DNA of 64,000 nt from Shinisaurus crocodilurus (lineage: Eukaryota; Chordata; Lepidosauria; Squamata; Shinisauridae). The stretch is taken from assembly GCA_021292165.1 (NCBI GenBank), contig CM037878.1, positions 16,674,471 through 16,738,470 on the forward strand, in the 5' to 3' direction. Below are positions 32,090-44,245 of this stretch, one piece after another. The notes beneath the pieces were generated by a model. That model worked only from the letters and a program-made list of their open reading frames with translations. It searched no databases and was not told where the DNA came from. How positions within the stretch are numbered: the first letter of the stretch is position 1; the number at the start of each line of letters is the position of its first letter. The translations under genes and the position numbers were made by a program.

Positions 32090-32480
32090 GCATGCACACG
32101 CATGTTGTGCCTCCATTTGAGATAGAGAAGGAGGACACAGGGAAACTGAGCCAGAGTGTGTTTGGGGAGGGGCCAGGCATGTGTCATCTGCAGCCTGGCC
32201 CAGCTGTGCTGCCTTGCCAATCAGTGCCTGTTTAAAAGACAGGCCCCAAACACACTTCGGACACTGGAAGCAATTGTCATTGCAACTCGACCATAGCCAG
32301 ACACTCCTGCCAGGCCCTGGACTGAGACTCGTGTTTTCTTGACTAAGGAACAACCCTGACCACGCTTCAGCCTGCTCCTACACTGTTTCGTCTTATCTCG
32401 GTTTCGGACATATTTCTAGTCTTTCAACCTTGGACTGTGTTTACAACAACAGCTTATTTGTGGACCGGACTGATTTATGA
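32090..32480. other. Copy-B-specific segment bordered by GCGCGCGTG repeats
   Basis: Absent from copy A. Both borders carry GCGCGCGTG(TG)CATGC. The inside has TTTAAAAGACAGGC and is unlike neighbouring sequence; it could be a solo-LTR-like insert or ancestral sequence lost from A. Confidence 0.45.
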
Positions 32481-34182
32481 CAGCGCGCGTGCATGCTCTA
32501 CCTGCTGCCTCTTCTGGGTGAAAAGAAAAGGAGGTGGAGGCTGCACCCGCTGGCCTGGACTGAGGGAGAAGTGAATGCGGGAATTTATCACATGATTCCT
32601 ATCATTATATTGCCAAAACTTTTATTTCCTAACACAGCTGACTCTGTCAGAGGAAATGCAAGAAACTTCCCCTTCTCTCTGAAGTTCCATGTTTAGGGGT
32701 GTGGGGTGGGTGGATAAGCTTCACCTGTTGAACTTGTGCCAATCCTGACCATTTTAAAACAAAAAGAAAGAGCTTGCCCTGCAAGCACTGATGCCCCCCA
32801 TGAAAAACACCAGATATCAACAATTAAGGGTTTAAGTAAGGTAAAAAAATATTACAAAAGTTACTTATAAAATATTATGAAATAATATATAATATAATAA
32901 TGTAATAATTATACAGTAATATGTAAGATATTATATGATAATACAATTCTAGAAAAGTCATCCTAGCACTGGCATGGCTGCTGCTACCTCTTCCTCTAGC
33001 AAGGAGCAGCATTTCACAATTATCCCTCAATTACACGATACTTCTTCACACAATGCATAATCAATTTGCTGCCACAAGATGTGATGGTCAGTGTTGTAGA
33101 TTGCTTTAATATATACACATTTTCTTGTGAGTAAGTCCCATTGAACATAATAGGACTTACTTCTGAGTACACATGAAGAAGATTGCACTGTTATTCTGTT
33201 TTCAGAGCAGTGGTCAATTTTACTTGGCTCTACCTGTGTACCCCATGTGGAAGTCTTTTTCTAACACATGCTGAAGTGCAGTGGAGAAAGCTCTCTACAG
33301 TAATGATTAGGATTATTCTGCAGGGATTATGGTGTGTGTGTTTTTTAAATGCATTAGAAGGGAGTTAGCAGAAAACACACCCTCCTCAAGAGAAAGAAAT
33401 AAAAAATCCCAACTACCTCAAATACCAGCAACAAAAATCATGATTCCATGTTGGCATTATTGTTCAATCACAGTGTTGTGTTTTTTAAAAAAAAAGTACA
33501 ATAGAGCCCACATGTTTTTTTCTGAGTGGAGAAAATAGGAGCTTGCAGGGTGGGCCTGTGAAGCACTTTGCACACTCGGAGATATCTAAATGTTAAATAT
33601 TATTATTTCTTTGGCAAACTACTAATGAGAACAAATCCACCATGGAGGGATCCATTTTTAAAGTGGGAGGGAGATCTTTAAAACACGGAGTTTCCTGCCT
33701 GCAACAATGTGTGCTGAAAGTTATGTTTGACTGAAATAATGGCACACTCCTCCCCGGTTTACCCCTTCCTACCATTTGTTGTCGCCTCTATATTACATTT
33801 TAGATTGCAAGCTCTTTGGGGCAGGGAACTGTTCTCTTATACTCGGTAAAGCACCATACTAATGACAACAACAGCAATCACCATCATCATCATGGGTCTG
33901 GAGATCAAAGTGGCTTCAGAATGGTCAGAGCCCTTAAATGGTTAAAGCATCCTGGGGTGGGTGGCTAGGACGTTTTTCTGTTTTCTTTTGTCTTGCAGCT
34001 AAAGTTCAGCCCATCCAGATCAGGGCCATGGCACTGGGGAGACTTCTGGTCTCCACATTTGTGTCTCTGTGATCTTATGGGTTATTAGCTGTTTCAGGGT
34101 GGTGATTGACAAGCCAAGTTGATACAAATGTACATAAAATAAATAAATAGGCATGCCTAGATGTTTAGCCTTAGTTACCAGT

Positions 34183-34390
34183 ACAGTGTGGTGTAGTGGT
34201 TAGAGTGTTGGACTGGGACTTGGGAGATCCGAGTTCAAATCCCCACTCGGCCATGAAACTCACTGGGTGACTTTGGGCCAGTCACTGACTCTCAGCCTAA
34301 CCTACCTCACAGGGTTGTTGTGAGGGTAAAATGGAGAGGAGGAGGAGGATTATGTAAGCCGCCTTGGGTTCCTTGCAGGAAAAAAGGTGG
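34183..34390 (+). mobile_element. tRNA-derived SINE in element copy B
   Basis: Head TGTGGTGTAGTGGTTAGAG, B box GAGTTCAAATCCCC, body GGGCCAGTCACTGACTCTCA, tail GCCGCCTTGGGTTCCTTGC. The final ATAAATA tail is deleted and joined to element sequence at 34390. Confidence 0.85.
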
Positions 34391-34680
34391 ATCAGAAAAG
34401 GAACATATAGATCTAGCATCAGAAAGAAAGTAGTACTAAGTTCAGACAGTAGAGTGAATTTTGAAGGCCTGAATACAGGATACAGGAGAGCAAAGAAAAA
34501 TACTGAGGGTTCAGCACCAGTCAAGGTTTTCAATTTTCAATTTTGAGATCCAAACCCTGAGAGGGAGGAGAGTCATAGTTACATGACTATTTGTTTGTAA
34601 TGAAAACTTCTCACCCATGTTGTATTTATTTATTTTATAATAATGTTTTTTTAATAATAATGTTGTATTTATTGTTAATG

Positions 34681-34720
34681 GTGTGTGTGTGTGTATATAC
34701 ATACACACACACACACAGTT
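34681..34720. repeat. (TG)n-(CA)n microsatellite
   Basis: TG run, TATATACATA, then CA run; homologous to the shorter GTGTGTATACACAC in copy A near 4170-4190. Confidence 0.9.
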
Positions 34721-35000
34721 AGTTGTATTTATTGATTTGGGGTTTTCTTTTCCCCTCAGGCTTCCCTAAATGCAATACATAAATTCAAAGATTTCTGTGC
34801 TTAAAATACTGTAGTTTTGTGTGTTTCCTCTAATAACTTTTGTACTTGACCATGCCCTTTGGTTGCCTAGCCATACCCTTGGCCACGCCCTCATGTTGCC
34901 TGGCCACACCCTCTTGATCATACCTTCATGTTGCTTAACCCTACCTGTTACAAATTCACATGTGTGTCCCCATTTTCATCTGTGAAATGTCGAAGGGTAT

Positions 35001-35681
35001 GATGACATGCCCCAGAACCTATAAGAGTTAAGCCTCTGGTCTCCAAAGTGCATAGAGGAAGTGACCTTAGAGTCCTACTCAAACACACACTAAAAACCCT
35101 CATGAGTTCAAGGGAATACATCGGGGGGAGAAGCAGGACTATGACAGCTAGTTGGCACCCAACCCTGGCTATACCCTGACATCTGTTCATTCACTTGAAT
35201 GTGTGAAAGAGGCACCTGCATGAATACAGCCCATATGTGCATAGAAATGTAAGCAGCTTAAACAAAGGGAACCAAAAGAAGCTAAAATATACCTATCAAC
35301 CCTCCTTTTTTCAAAGCAGACAAGGCACCATAAAGGGGATGGACAGCAGCAGTGGAAGCGAGATACAGGGTAGAAGAGAAGAAGCGAGGGGAGGAAAAGG
35401 CAGGGGACACTGACTATCAATTGGTTCCATGCACTTGCCACTTTAAAACTTCTGTGTCTCTAATTCTTTGGAGAGACTGCTCTTTGCACCCTATGATCAC
35501 ATAGTTAAGCCCAGCATTACCATCCTTCTGCAGTACATCTGTGCACAAAATGCTCTTTGGAACCATTTTTTTTTTAAAGCAGAGGAACATAGGTAAAGGG
35601 TTGTTAGTTTTTCTTTCACGTGTTTCTAGTCCTCATGGCTAAAGCCTTAGAAGTTTGAGTGGGACTTACAGAAGTCAGATA
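35001..35681. other. Unassigned sequence
   Basis: No gene or repeat recognised. Confidence 0.4.
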
Positions 35682-35820
35682 TTAAGGGTGAAATCCTATC
35701 CATGTTTAGATAGAAAACATCCTATAACTCCCAGCATTCCCCAGCCAAAGTGGCTGGCTGGAGAATGCTGGGAGTTGTAAGACTTTTTTCTGTCTAAACA
35801 TGCATAGGATTGTGTCCTGA
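35682..35820. mobile_element. Palindromic MITE family 2, copy d
   Basis: TTAAGGGTGAAATCCTATCC at the left, CATGCATAGGATTGTGTCC at the right; core AACTCCCAGCATTCCCCAGC. Confidence 0.85.
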
Positions 35821-36634
35821 GGCATCTTATCTCAGCTCAGTGCCCAGTACTAACTAACCAGCTACCCCCCTCCATTTACACTAATGCTATGATGATGTCA
35901 CCCTGCTGTTTGTGTTTGCCACCTTATGCATAAGGTCTAAATTTCTGGATTCAATACCTTCAAGAGCTGTGTGTTAAGGAGAATTTCAGCAGTTATTTTT
36001 TTTCAAATGTACCCATATCACACATTCCCTGAAACAAAACGATGAAAGGCACAGTTGCTTATTTGAGCCAAACCTCGGCATCATAAACTGTTTTCAGCAA
36101 GGCTAGCTCAACCATGAGACCATGACACATGTCCCTTGGGTGAAAAATTTGGGGTGCAATGTAGGGACAGAATATGTCAGCCCTGGCTTAGGTGGGATGT
36201 GAAACTAAATGTCCTAGATCCATGAGCTCATATAAGGATGCTGAGATGAATAGAATGATTCTGCTCAGGTAAGCGAAGGGAGATAGACCTCACCTTTACA
36301 TTTTGCTGCCACATAAACCTCCTAAAAAAAAGCTCCCAATGGATAAAGCTTCCTTTTTGCAAACATCAGAGGCATCCTGACTCTACCCATTTTTCCCCTT
36401 AAGTTCTGGAAATGAAATTTATTCTTGGATTCCAGAGTTAGGCAACGAGTGGGGAAGAATTTCCTGGCATTCAGCTTTCTAAAATTTAGAATTCAAATAT
36501 TTCATACTCAGATTTTAGTGTCCCACAAATGCCGTTAGAGTCTCATATTTGGATCCTGAAAATGGATTGGAGGGACTGTTGATCGATGAATAAGGAATCT
36601 ATGTTTGCATTAGGAATAGTAGACTATAAATACC
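35821..36634. other. Unassigned sequence
   Basis: No gene or repeat recognised. Confidence 0.4.
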
Positions 36635-36772
36635 TTTAGTGCACAATCCTATATGTTTAGTTGGGAAAAAGTCCTACAACTCCCAGCATTCCCTAGCCAG
36701 TCATGTTGGCTGGGCAATGCTGGGAGTCATATGACTTTTTTCTGTCTAAACATGCATAGGATTTCGCCCTTA
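36635..36772. mobile_element. Palindromic MITE family 2, copy e
   Basis: TTTAGTGCACAATCCTAT at the left, GCATAGGATTTCGCCCTTAA at the right; core CCTACAACTCCCAGCATTCC. It lies ~1 kb from copy d. Confidence 0.83.
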
Positions 36773-36823
36773 AATTCACAAAGCTATATTTCTCATATCA
36801 AGAATAACTATTATGAAAATAAC

Positions 36824-37252
36824 CAAAAGTGCTATAGCACTCTAAAGACTAACCCATTTATTGGGACACAAGCTTTAATGGACTAGAGCCCACTTTGTCA
36901 GAGACATGAAGTGTCATCCTCAGTTAATACGTAGGTAAAGAATAAAACAGTTTTGGAAACAGTGGGGCAAAGAGGCCATTTATTTTATTTTATTTCTTAT
37001 ATTTATTAATCGCCCATCTGGCCGGTCATCTGGCCATGAAATGTAAGGGATAATAATACCAGTACTTGATTACAAAACATTTCTACGCAGAGCCCAAGAT
37101 AAGAACAGGCAACACTTCGTGCATCTGACAAAGTGGGCTTTAGTCCATGAAAGCTCATGCCGCCCACAATACTTTTATTAGTCTTCAAGGCATACAGGAC
37201 TCTTGGTTGTTTCTGCTTCAACAGACTAACTGAGCTACCCCTCTGGAATTTA
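36824..37252. repeat. Palindromic dispersed repeat (GACTAGAGCCCACTTTGTC arms)
   Basis: Left part has CTCTAAAGACTAACCCATTT and GGACTAGAGCCCACTTTGTC. The right part has the inverse, CTGACAAAGTGGGCTTTAGTCC, ending ACAGACTAACTGAGCTACCC. Spacer ~190 bp. Confidence 0.65.
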
Positions 37253-38114
37253 TGAAAATGCATCCCCTGATATTTACACCCCTGATTCTAAATGCATTTG
37301 TTTGGAAGTAAATCCCAGAGATTTGGATGGAACGTCCAAATAAATATGTTTAGGATGGAGGGGTTAAAAAGAGCAGTAATATCATCAGTCAGCAGTCGTG
37401 CTGCTGGAGAATGAGTTTATAACAGATAAACACACTGTATTAAGACCATTACACATCAATTAACATAAACAGCTTAGTTTCAGAGTTGTCACTTATACAG
37501 CGACAAACTGTAACGAATTTCCTGACAGTAGAATCCGTGTACCAATAATCCTCTGGACCGCTTGTCGCTGGGGGTGGGTGGGGGTGGGGAACTGGTTGGA
37601 GTAAAAAGCGTGTGACCACACTCAGTCACAGAGGTCTGCTTTGTCCAATGTTACCTCAGATTTGATTAGTCATCGTTTCCTGTTGTCTCCTTTTGCTCTA
37701 GCTAATTGTTGGCTCAGTTACTGTCGAGTCATAGCCCCTGGTTTCCTCCTCAGCCTCACTGGACTCTTTTTGGATCTGTGTTTTCCATTTAGCAAGAAAT
37801 AGGGTGTGTGTGGGAAGAATAGAGAGAGGAAGATTTGAAGAAAGATACTTGTTCTTCCGGACCTCAGAATACACACACACACACACACACACACACACCT
37901 CTCTTCTGAACTAACGATTCTACAGTAAGTGATACACTGTACCTCAGCCCCACTACCTGGCTGCTTTTAAAAAAAAAACCCAAAAAAACCCCCAAACAAA
38001 CTGGTGTATGTGACCTTCCTTGGGACTTTCCAGTGGTGTGCAACTTTGTCACTGGCAAATTCATTGTCAGTTTGCCAACAGCCTTCATATGTCTTCATAT
38101 ATAGCTATACAGTA
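37253..38114. other. Unassigned sequence with (CA)n
   Basis: (AC)n at about 37870-37899, then A/C-rich runs near 37970-37998. No gene seen. Confidence 0.5.
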
Positions 38115-38363
38115 CAGTAATACCTTGGATTGCAAGTAACTTGGTTTGAGAACATTTTGCAAGACAAGCAAAATTTTAAATATTTATTTATTAATTTTTT
38201 ACTTGATATACAAGTGATGTCTTGCAATACAAGTACTGTAGTATGGCTTAAATTAAAAATCTCTGTACAATTTTTTTGGGGGGATTTCATTTTGATATAA
38301 GAGTCTTTTGGATTACAAGCATGTTTCCGGAACGAATTATGCTCTCAATCCAAGGCACGACTG
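38115..38363 (+). mobile_element. Tigger-like MITE, copy 4
   Basis: Begins CAGTAATACCTTGGATTGC, ends CCAAGGCACGACTG; TA at 38113-38114 and 38364-38365. Confidence 0.78.
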
Positions 38364-38365
38364 TA

Positions 38366-40198
38366 TCTATATAAAAGACAAAAAACCCTTCAAAACTGCT
38401 TTCTGGCACTGATCCATAAGCCAAAGAAAGTACACTGGGACTGCTATTTCCATGTTGCACACATAAAGGGGAGGAAACCTATGCTGTGTTGCTTTTTACA
38501 TTTATGAGATGTGTACATAGTAAAAGAAAAAGAAGAAAACCCCATCCCAATAAGCACATTATTGATATGCTGAACATTTTGGTGAGAGTTTTTCCAGGAC
38601 GTAGAGCATGTCCAAAATTTACATAAATGTTCAGCCTAGTGAAATCATTGTTTGAGCTGACACAGCTTTGAACAAAGGGATTCCCTCTCTACCATGAAAA
38701 TTAATGCTTGTGCATCTTAGTGAGGAATAACCAGTTTCCTGAATGGGCTTGGGAAGGGCTGCCTGGCAAAGATATTTGCAGGCTGGGATCTTAATTAGAT
38801 CTGGATTAAAACTTTTATTAAGACACTTCAGCCCATACAGAGTGTGAGATGCTGGAGAGGCAGGGAGGATGAGGGCTGGAACACTGAACAGGAAGGGGGT
38901 CCAGACTGTAGAGAAGTATAGCTGCTTCAGCTGTTCCAGCCAAGGCGCTTCTTATCTGACATACAAAGTGGGGGACTCACGGATCTTGTATAATGTATGG
39001 CCTTAAGAAGAATGCAGAAAACATCAAAATCTGAGCATATTACAAGTAGTGACGTGTACCCTTTCCATGCTTCCCATATAACTTGTAAAAGGGGAACTTG
39101 TACATTTTCCCTTGTAGTGGATGGACATATTACACAAGTGATTGGAAATAGCCCATTTTGCTTTAGGGAATATACAAATGTACCCCTTCGGAAGGTTACA
39201 TTGGAAGCTTGGGCCAAACACGAATCCTTGTTACTAGGACTCCATTTTTCAGACAGTCCTGATGTAGAAGACCATCAATTTGGTGAATGGGTAAACTGGC
39301 TCCAGATTTCCAGTGAGCTGAAAGACAGGAACTTGGGAGGACAGCTGGAAAAAGCACTGCTCTGAAGATAAGGAGGAGAGAAGGCAGGAAGCTGAGAAAT
39401 TAGAAAGCTAGTAAGATGGGGGGGGGCTTATAGAGGGCCTATCTTTTAACTGAAATAATAGTAAACTAGGAGATAGAGATGTGAACCAGGACGTTCTACT
39501 GTACTACTCTCCAGATGTTTTACTAAAATCTCCTTAGCTACTAGCCTGAACTAGGCTACCGTAAGCCAGCCCATTATCACAAGGGAATATCTGAAGCTAA
39601 ATTGTAGTAGATCATGCTTGTTTATGCAAACCTATTTCCCATATGTATTTATCAGTGTCCAGATCTTATGACATTTGCTGGAGGAAAGGGTATCTGAACA
39701 TCAGCCAATTTAATTTCTAGTAACCAGAACCCCCTCATATTTTCAGGGATGATACTCATTTAAACAGTAGCTGCATTGTCACGATCAGGTATATTACTGC
39801 CAGCAAAAAGAGTGTATATTTCCTTAATTTATCAGGCCCGACTAAGCTGTGCTGTGCTCCCATGTATATATGCTCTTTTACTCCCCGCTTGCACAGCCCT
39901 CCAATTTTCAAAGCAGTTCACTCAGGCAATCTTGGTAGACTCCCCAAAAGCTCCCACTGTCATAGAAGGGTATTTAGTTTTAGTCTAAAGACAAGAGGAC
40001 TGTCTACCTTCAAGAAAAACAGCTTAGAGCTAACTGTCCCAAATTTCCTGATTTCTCCAGGCCAGTTGCTTATGGCTTACCAGAAGCAGGAAGATACAAC
40101 TTAAATCAGCAGTGAGAAAAACTTTCCACATACTTAAGTGACTACTGTTTCCTTCTGTCTGTGATGTATGGAATGCATGGTATAAGGATTACTGTTTA
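38366..40198. other. Unassigned sequence
   Basis: A 122-codon frame at 38997-39365 is open and not low-complexity, but I recognise no domain. Antisense frames overlap it. Not called as a gene. Confidence 0.35.
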
Positions 40199-40369
40199 GA
40201 TTTCATAGATCATAGAGTTGGAAGGAGCCTACAAGGCTATCGAGTCCAACCTCCTGTTCAATGCAGGAAACTAGAGGAGGGGTCTCCCATCCAAGTAATA
40301 ACCAGGCTTGACCCTGCTTGGCTTTCCATGCTCAGATAAGCTGAGCCAGCATAAGCCACAAACCTGTAT
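40199..40369 (-). mobile_element. 5S rRNA-derived SINE with CR1-like tail, copy 4
   Basis: Same structure as copies 2, 3 and 5, with an almost complete 5S head (minus strand) from ACAGGTTTGTGGCTTATGC onward. Just right of it begins the antisense CR1/L3-like LINE. Confidence 0.84.
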
Positions 40370-40399
40370 GTTTCTTTAAGAGTTGACTTCCTTGTTGTT

Positions 40400-41770
40400 C
40401 CAGGATCCAATAAGCACATAGGAACTAAAGAAGAGCCTTGCTGGATCAGGCCAAAGACCTGAATTCCCACAGTGGCTAGCCAGATGTCTATGGGATGCCC
40501 GCAAGCAGGAAATGAGTGCAATAGTACCTTCCCACTTGTGTTCCCCAGCAGCTGATATTCAGAGGGATACTGCTTCCAACAATGGAGTTAATGATATAGC
40601 CATCATGACTCATAGCTACTGATAGTCTTATCCTCCACGAATTTGTCTAATCCCCCCCTTTTTAAAGCCATCCGAGTTGGCAGCCTTCACTATATCTAGT
40701 GGAAGCAAATTCTATAGTGTAACTACGCGCTGTGTGAAGTACTTCCTTTGTCTGTCCTGAATCTCCCACCACTTGGCTTCACTGAATGACCCCCGAGTTC
40801 TAATATTATGACAGAGGGGGGGGGAGAGAAACATCTCCCTATCCACTTTCCCACTTCCTCCACACCATGCATAATTTTATACACCTCTATTATGTCTCCC
40901 CCTTACTTGCCTTTTTTGCAAAGTTAAAATGTCCAAATGTTGCACTCTTTCTTCACAGGGGAGTTCTTCCATCCCCTTGATCATATTGATTGCCCTTTTC
41001 AGCACCTTTTCAAGTTCTACAATATCCTTTTTGAGGTGTGGTGACCAGAACTGTACACAGTATTCCAAGTGTGGTCCCACTATAAATTTGTATAAAAGCA
41101 ACTATTGGAGTTTAATTTTCAATCCCTTTCCTAATTATTCCCAACATAGAAATTGCCACCCCCCCCCACACACACACACACAACTGGTTGATATCTTTTT
41201 ATCAAGCTTTCCACCACAACCCCAAGATCTGTTTCCTGGTCAGTCACCACCAGCTCAAAACACACCAGCAAATATGTGAAGTTTGGATTTTTTTTGCCGT
41301 GATATGCATTACTTTACATTTGCTTCCACTGAACCACATTTGACATTTTAATGCTCATTCCCCCAGTTTGGAGAGATCCTTTCGGAACTCCTCACAATCT
41401 CTTTTTGTAACCACCCTAAATAATTTGGTGTCATCAGCAAACCTGGTCACTCCACCACTTACTCCTAATTCCAGATCATTTATGAATAATTTGAAAGGCA
41501 TTGGTCCCAACACAGATCCCTGTGAGACCCCACTGTTTACATTCCTCCATTGGGAGAATTTACCATTTATTCCTACTCTCTGCTTTCTGTTCTTTAACCA
41601 GTTACTGATCCATAAGAGGACCTCTCCACTTATTCCATGACCAGTACGTTTGCTCAGGAGTCTTTGGTGAAAAACTTTGACAAAAGCCATTTGAAAGTCC
41701 AAGTAAACAACAACTTGTTTGATGACACAGTCTGTGTACTGTGTGAACTGAGGCCTGCGTTTGTGCATCT
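40400..41770 (-). mobile_element. Old CR1/L3-like LINE, RT region to 3' end
   Basis: Minus-strand frames: 41355-41768 carries VYLDFQMAFVKVFHQRLL, VSQGSVLGPMPFKLFINDL and TRFADDTKLF (the FADD RT box). Frame 40877-41101 carries GPHLEYCVQFWSPHLKKDI and LQKRQVRG. The 3' UTR reaches about 40400 with GGCCTGATCCAGCAAGGCTC. LDFxxAFDxV has lost its catalytic Asp (AFVKV), and many indels exist, so it is dead and much older than the CR1s at 47.7 and 58 kb. Confidence 0.82.
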
Positions 41771-42035
41771 GTTCATTTGCTTTTCCCTTGCTCTTAGGGG
41801 CTTGTTTGTTTTTTAATGTCCTTCACTCCAAATAAAGTTTTGTTGAAGTTCATGGTGCCTGTTGTGTAAAGTTTGAATATAACACTCTTCTGCATTAGTG
41901 TTCTCAAATTCCCAGTTCTGAGAATTTTCTCCCACACTGTCCATGCTTCTAAATGTCATGGAATGTGCTTTTAAACAACAAAGCATCTGCACACACACGG
42001 TAAATGCACAGGTGTATTGTTGTTAATTACATTGT
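41771..42035. other. Unassigned sequence
   Basis: Probably eroded upstream LINE sequence at first; nothing certain. Confidence 0.3.
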
Positions 42036-42085
42036 GAGTTGTAGGTCTTTTTTCTGTCGAAACCTGCATAGGATTGCGCCCTTAG
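42036..42085. mobile_element. Palindromic MITE family 2, right arm only (copy f)
   Basis: GAGTTGTAGGTCTTTTTTC then GCATAGGATTGCGCCCTTA. The left arm is missing. Confidence 0.65.
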
Positions 42086-43349
42086 CTTTTCTTTCAAACT
42101 GGTACAGCACTACTATAAGGGAAAGATTATATCTCAATGGATCTCAGCTTCGGAGCTAGGAAAGAACTCTGCCAAGACACTTCCATTTCCACTTTAGCCA
42201 GAAACACAGTGGTGATCTAGGTGGACCAATGGACTGACACAGGCAGCCCCTTACGGTGAGCTTAGATAGTTGCCATCCCTGCTGTGGAATCTTACTATAT
42301 TTTAAGCAAACTTCTTGACTGAAATAACTAAGTTTTAGAACTCCTCAAGGAGGTTCATCTGTCTACCTGTACCTCAGTATTGGCATGTGACCAGGACTTG
42401 GCTTTTAAGGAAAACCTTTGGGCTCATTTAATTTGCAAAATGGAATTATTTTCTGCCACTGTTTTGGCTTTTTATCCATCTTTGTTTTTGTTATCTATTG
42501 ATAGGTGTTTAAATTCTGTCATTGTAAGCTGCCTAGAGCATTTTACCATGGAAAGGCAGAGTCTAAATGATGTAATAAATTACAGTGGTAAAGGCTTCAC
42601 AAGAGCATAAGTGCTCATGTTGTATGAGCCTATCCTTGTGGGCAGAGAGTGAAGAACAAATGTGTCCCCCGAACAGACAAATTGGCAAAAGTCTTGTGAC
42701 TTTCCAGAATATGTATGAGATAGCAGTACAATGGTATATACAACATATTCACAGTGTTCTCCATGGAGCAACTATTGGTCGAGGCATTCAATACAAAAGC
42801 CAAAGGGAGATGTAGCATTAACTCATGAAATATCTCAGTCCTTCATAGCTTTTGAAAACTATAACTTCTTCTGTATGCGAAACTAGGCCAAAAAAAAAAG
42901 TTTTAAAATTTTGGTCGTATCACTACAGTCAGAAATAAAAATCCTATATATGGCCAATAGACCACCAGTAGGCCATTCCTGATCAGATTCCTGATCATAT
43001 CTATGTGAAAAATTTATCCACTGACCGTAACAAGTACAATACTGTGATCAGAGTTCAGAACTACTCCAAAAGTAGTTTGCCTGAATAATGAATATAAGAG
43101 CAATGTTGGGTTAAGAAGCAACAAGAAGAGATTATGTTATAAATCTCGCTGCATTACCCTTTTCACTGGTCTTAACAAACTTTTCAGTTGTAAAAAGGAA
43201 ATGTTAACATCTCTACCGTTGACATTTCAGGTCTCTTTTTTTTAATAATAAAAGGCCAAGTTGCTTAGAGACCACACAAATATGGAGTGTTCTATGCATA
43301 AATAGTCAACTGGTTAGAAGCAAAGGTTGTTGTTGTTGTTACTACTGCT
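42086..43349. other. Unassigned sequence with an L2-type tail
   Basis: GTAAGCTGCCTAGAGC at 42525 with GGCAGAGTCTAAATG near 42556 resembles an L2/SINE tail. The rest is unassigned. Confidence 0.4.
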
Positions 43350-44245
43350 ATGATTACGACGACGACGACTACTATATTTATTCATATCCCATCTTTTTCC
43401 CAGTACTGGGACTCAAGACAGCTTTACAACATTAAAACTTATACAATTAAAACATAGAAATAGAAATGTAAAAAAAATTAAAAATATAACTAAATCATCT
43501 ATAATATTAAAATTATATAAAACATCAGAATTAAAACAGCAATAGCAATATAAACAACAGTGCTAATCCATCGCATTCTCACAGGTCCAGACTATTCCCA
43601 AAGGCCTGCTGGAACAAAAAAGTTTTTGCCTGCCTCCGGAAACATAACAAGGAGGGCGCCACTCTCACCTCCCTCGGTTGGAAGGGAATTCCAGAGCACT
43701 GGGGAAGCCACTGAGAAGGCCCTCTAACTGCATTCTTGCCAGGCGTGCCTGTGATGGTGATGGAACCAAGAGAAGGGCCTCCCCTGAAGATCTCAGGGTA
43801 CAGGCAAGCTCATAAGGGAGAATACGCTCTTTTAGGTAACCAGGACCTGAGCCGTATAGAGCTTTACAGGTCATAACCAGCACTTTGAATTGTGCCTGGA
43901 AACAGACTGGGAGCCAGTGGAGCTGTTGTAACAAAGGAGTTGTATGCTCCCTGTAGCCAGCCCCAGTTAGCAGTCTGGTAGCAGCTCTTTGAACCAGCTG
44001 AAGTTTCTGAACACTCTTCAGAGGCAGCCCCATGCACAGCACGTTACAGTAATTCAAACGGGATGCAACTAAGGCATGTGTCACTGTGGCCAAATCAGAC
44101 ATCTCCAGGAATGGGTGTAGCTGGTGCACTAGCTTTAACTGTGCAAATGCACTCCTGGCCACCACCGAAACCTGGACATCCAGGCTCAGGGCTGAATCCA
44201 GAAGTACACCAAGCTGTGAACCTGTATCTTCAGGGGGAGTATAAC
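43350..44245 (-). mobile_element. L2 LINE, ORF2 C-terminus and 3' UTR
   Basis: The coding part is described separately. On the minus strand it continues through an A/T-rich 3' UTR to the tail around 43370-43430 (GTCTTGAGTCCCAGTACTGG, GGGATATGAATA), then (GTC/GAC)n-like repeats at 43356-43370. It is 5'-truncated at about 44245, exactly where a tRNA-SINE starts. Confidence 0.85.
43665..44245 (-). pseudogene. L2 ORF2 C-terminal fragment, ~190 codons open
   Basis: Within a 219-codon frame (43665-44324) the first ~27 residues are antisense SINE; true L2 sequence begins at YTPPEDTGSQLGVLLDS. Recognisable blocks follow: FAQLKLVHQL, ASRLNYCNVLCMGLP, LQLVQRAATRLLTG, LHWLPVCFQAQFKVLVMT and LPYELACTLRS, in standard L2 order downstream of the RT YADD box. 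The RT core itself is missing. The frame is unusually well preserved compared with the other L2 pieces here, but it is truncated and has no proper start. Confidence 0.82.

Larger units (their letters stand above)
31801..35000 (-). mobile_element. ~3.2 kb non-autonomous DNA-transposon-like element, copy B
   Basis: Inverted counterpart of 3886-6891. Termini are ATAGTCTCCAAC at the left and, reversed, ATACCCTTCGACATTTCACA at the right. Matching flanking octamers are not evident (gtatgtgc, gatgacat). Compared with copy A it has a hairpin at 31922-32004 where A has one arm, and ~390 bp at 32090-32480 not in A. It lacks about 200 bp corresponding to A 4480-4680 and has different AT-rich sequence opposite A 6180-6260. 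It has no hAT MITE at 33104-33111. No transposase frame. Confidence 0.68.

Noticed and set aside
3886..35000. Inverted segmental duplication of host DNA as the explanation for copies A and B
   Set aside because: Terminal repeats, a near-perfect octamer duplication at A and a third isolated terminus fit transposition better, though duplication is not excluded.
38997..39365. 122-codon frame, not low-complexity
   Set aside because: No recognisable domain, no splice context I can support, and antisense frames of similar length. Worth a protein search but not callable by eye.
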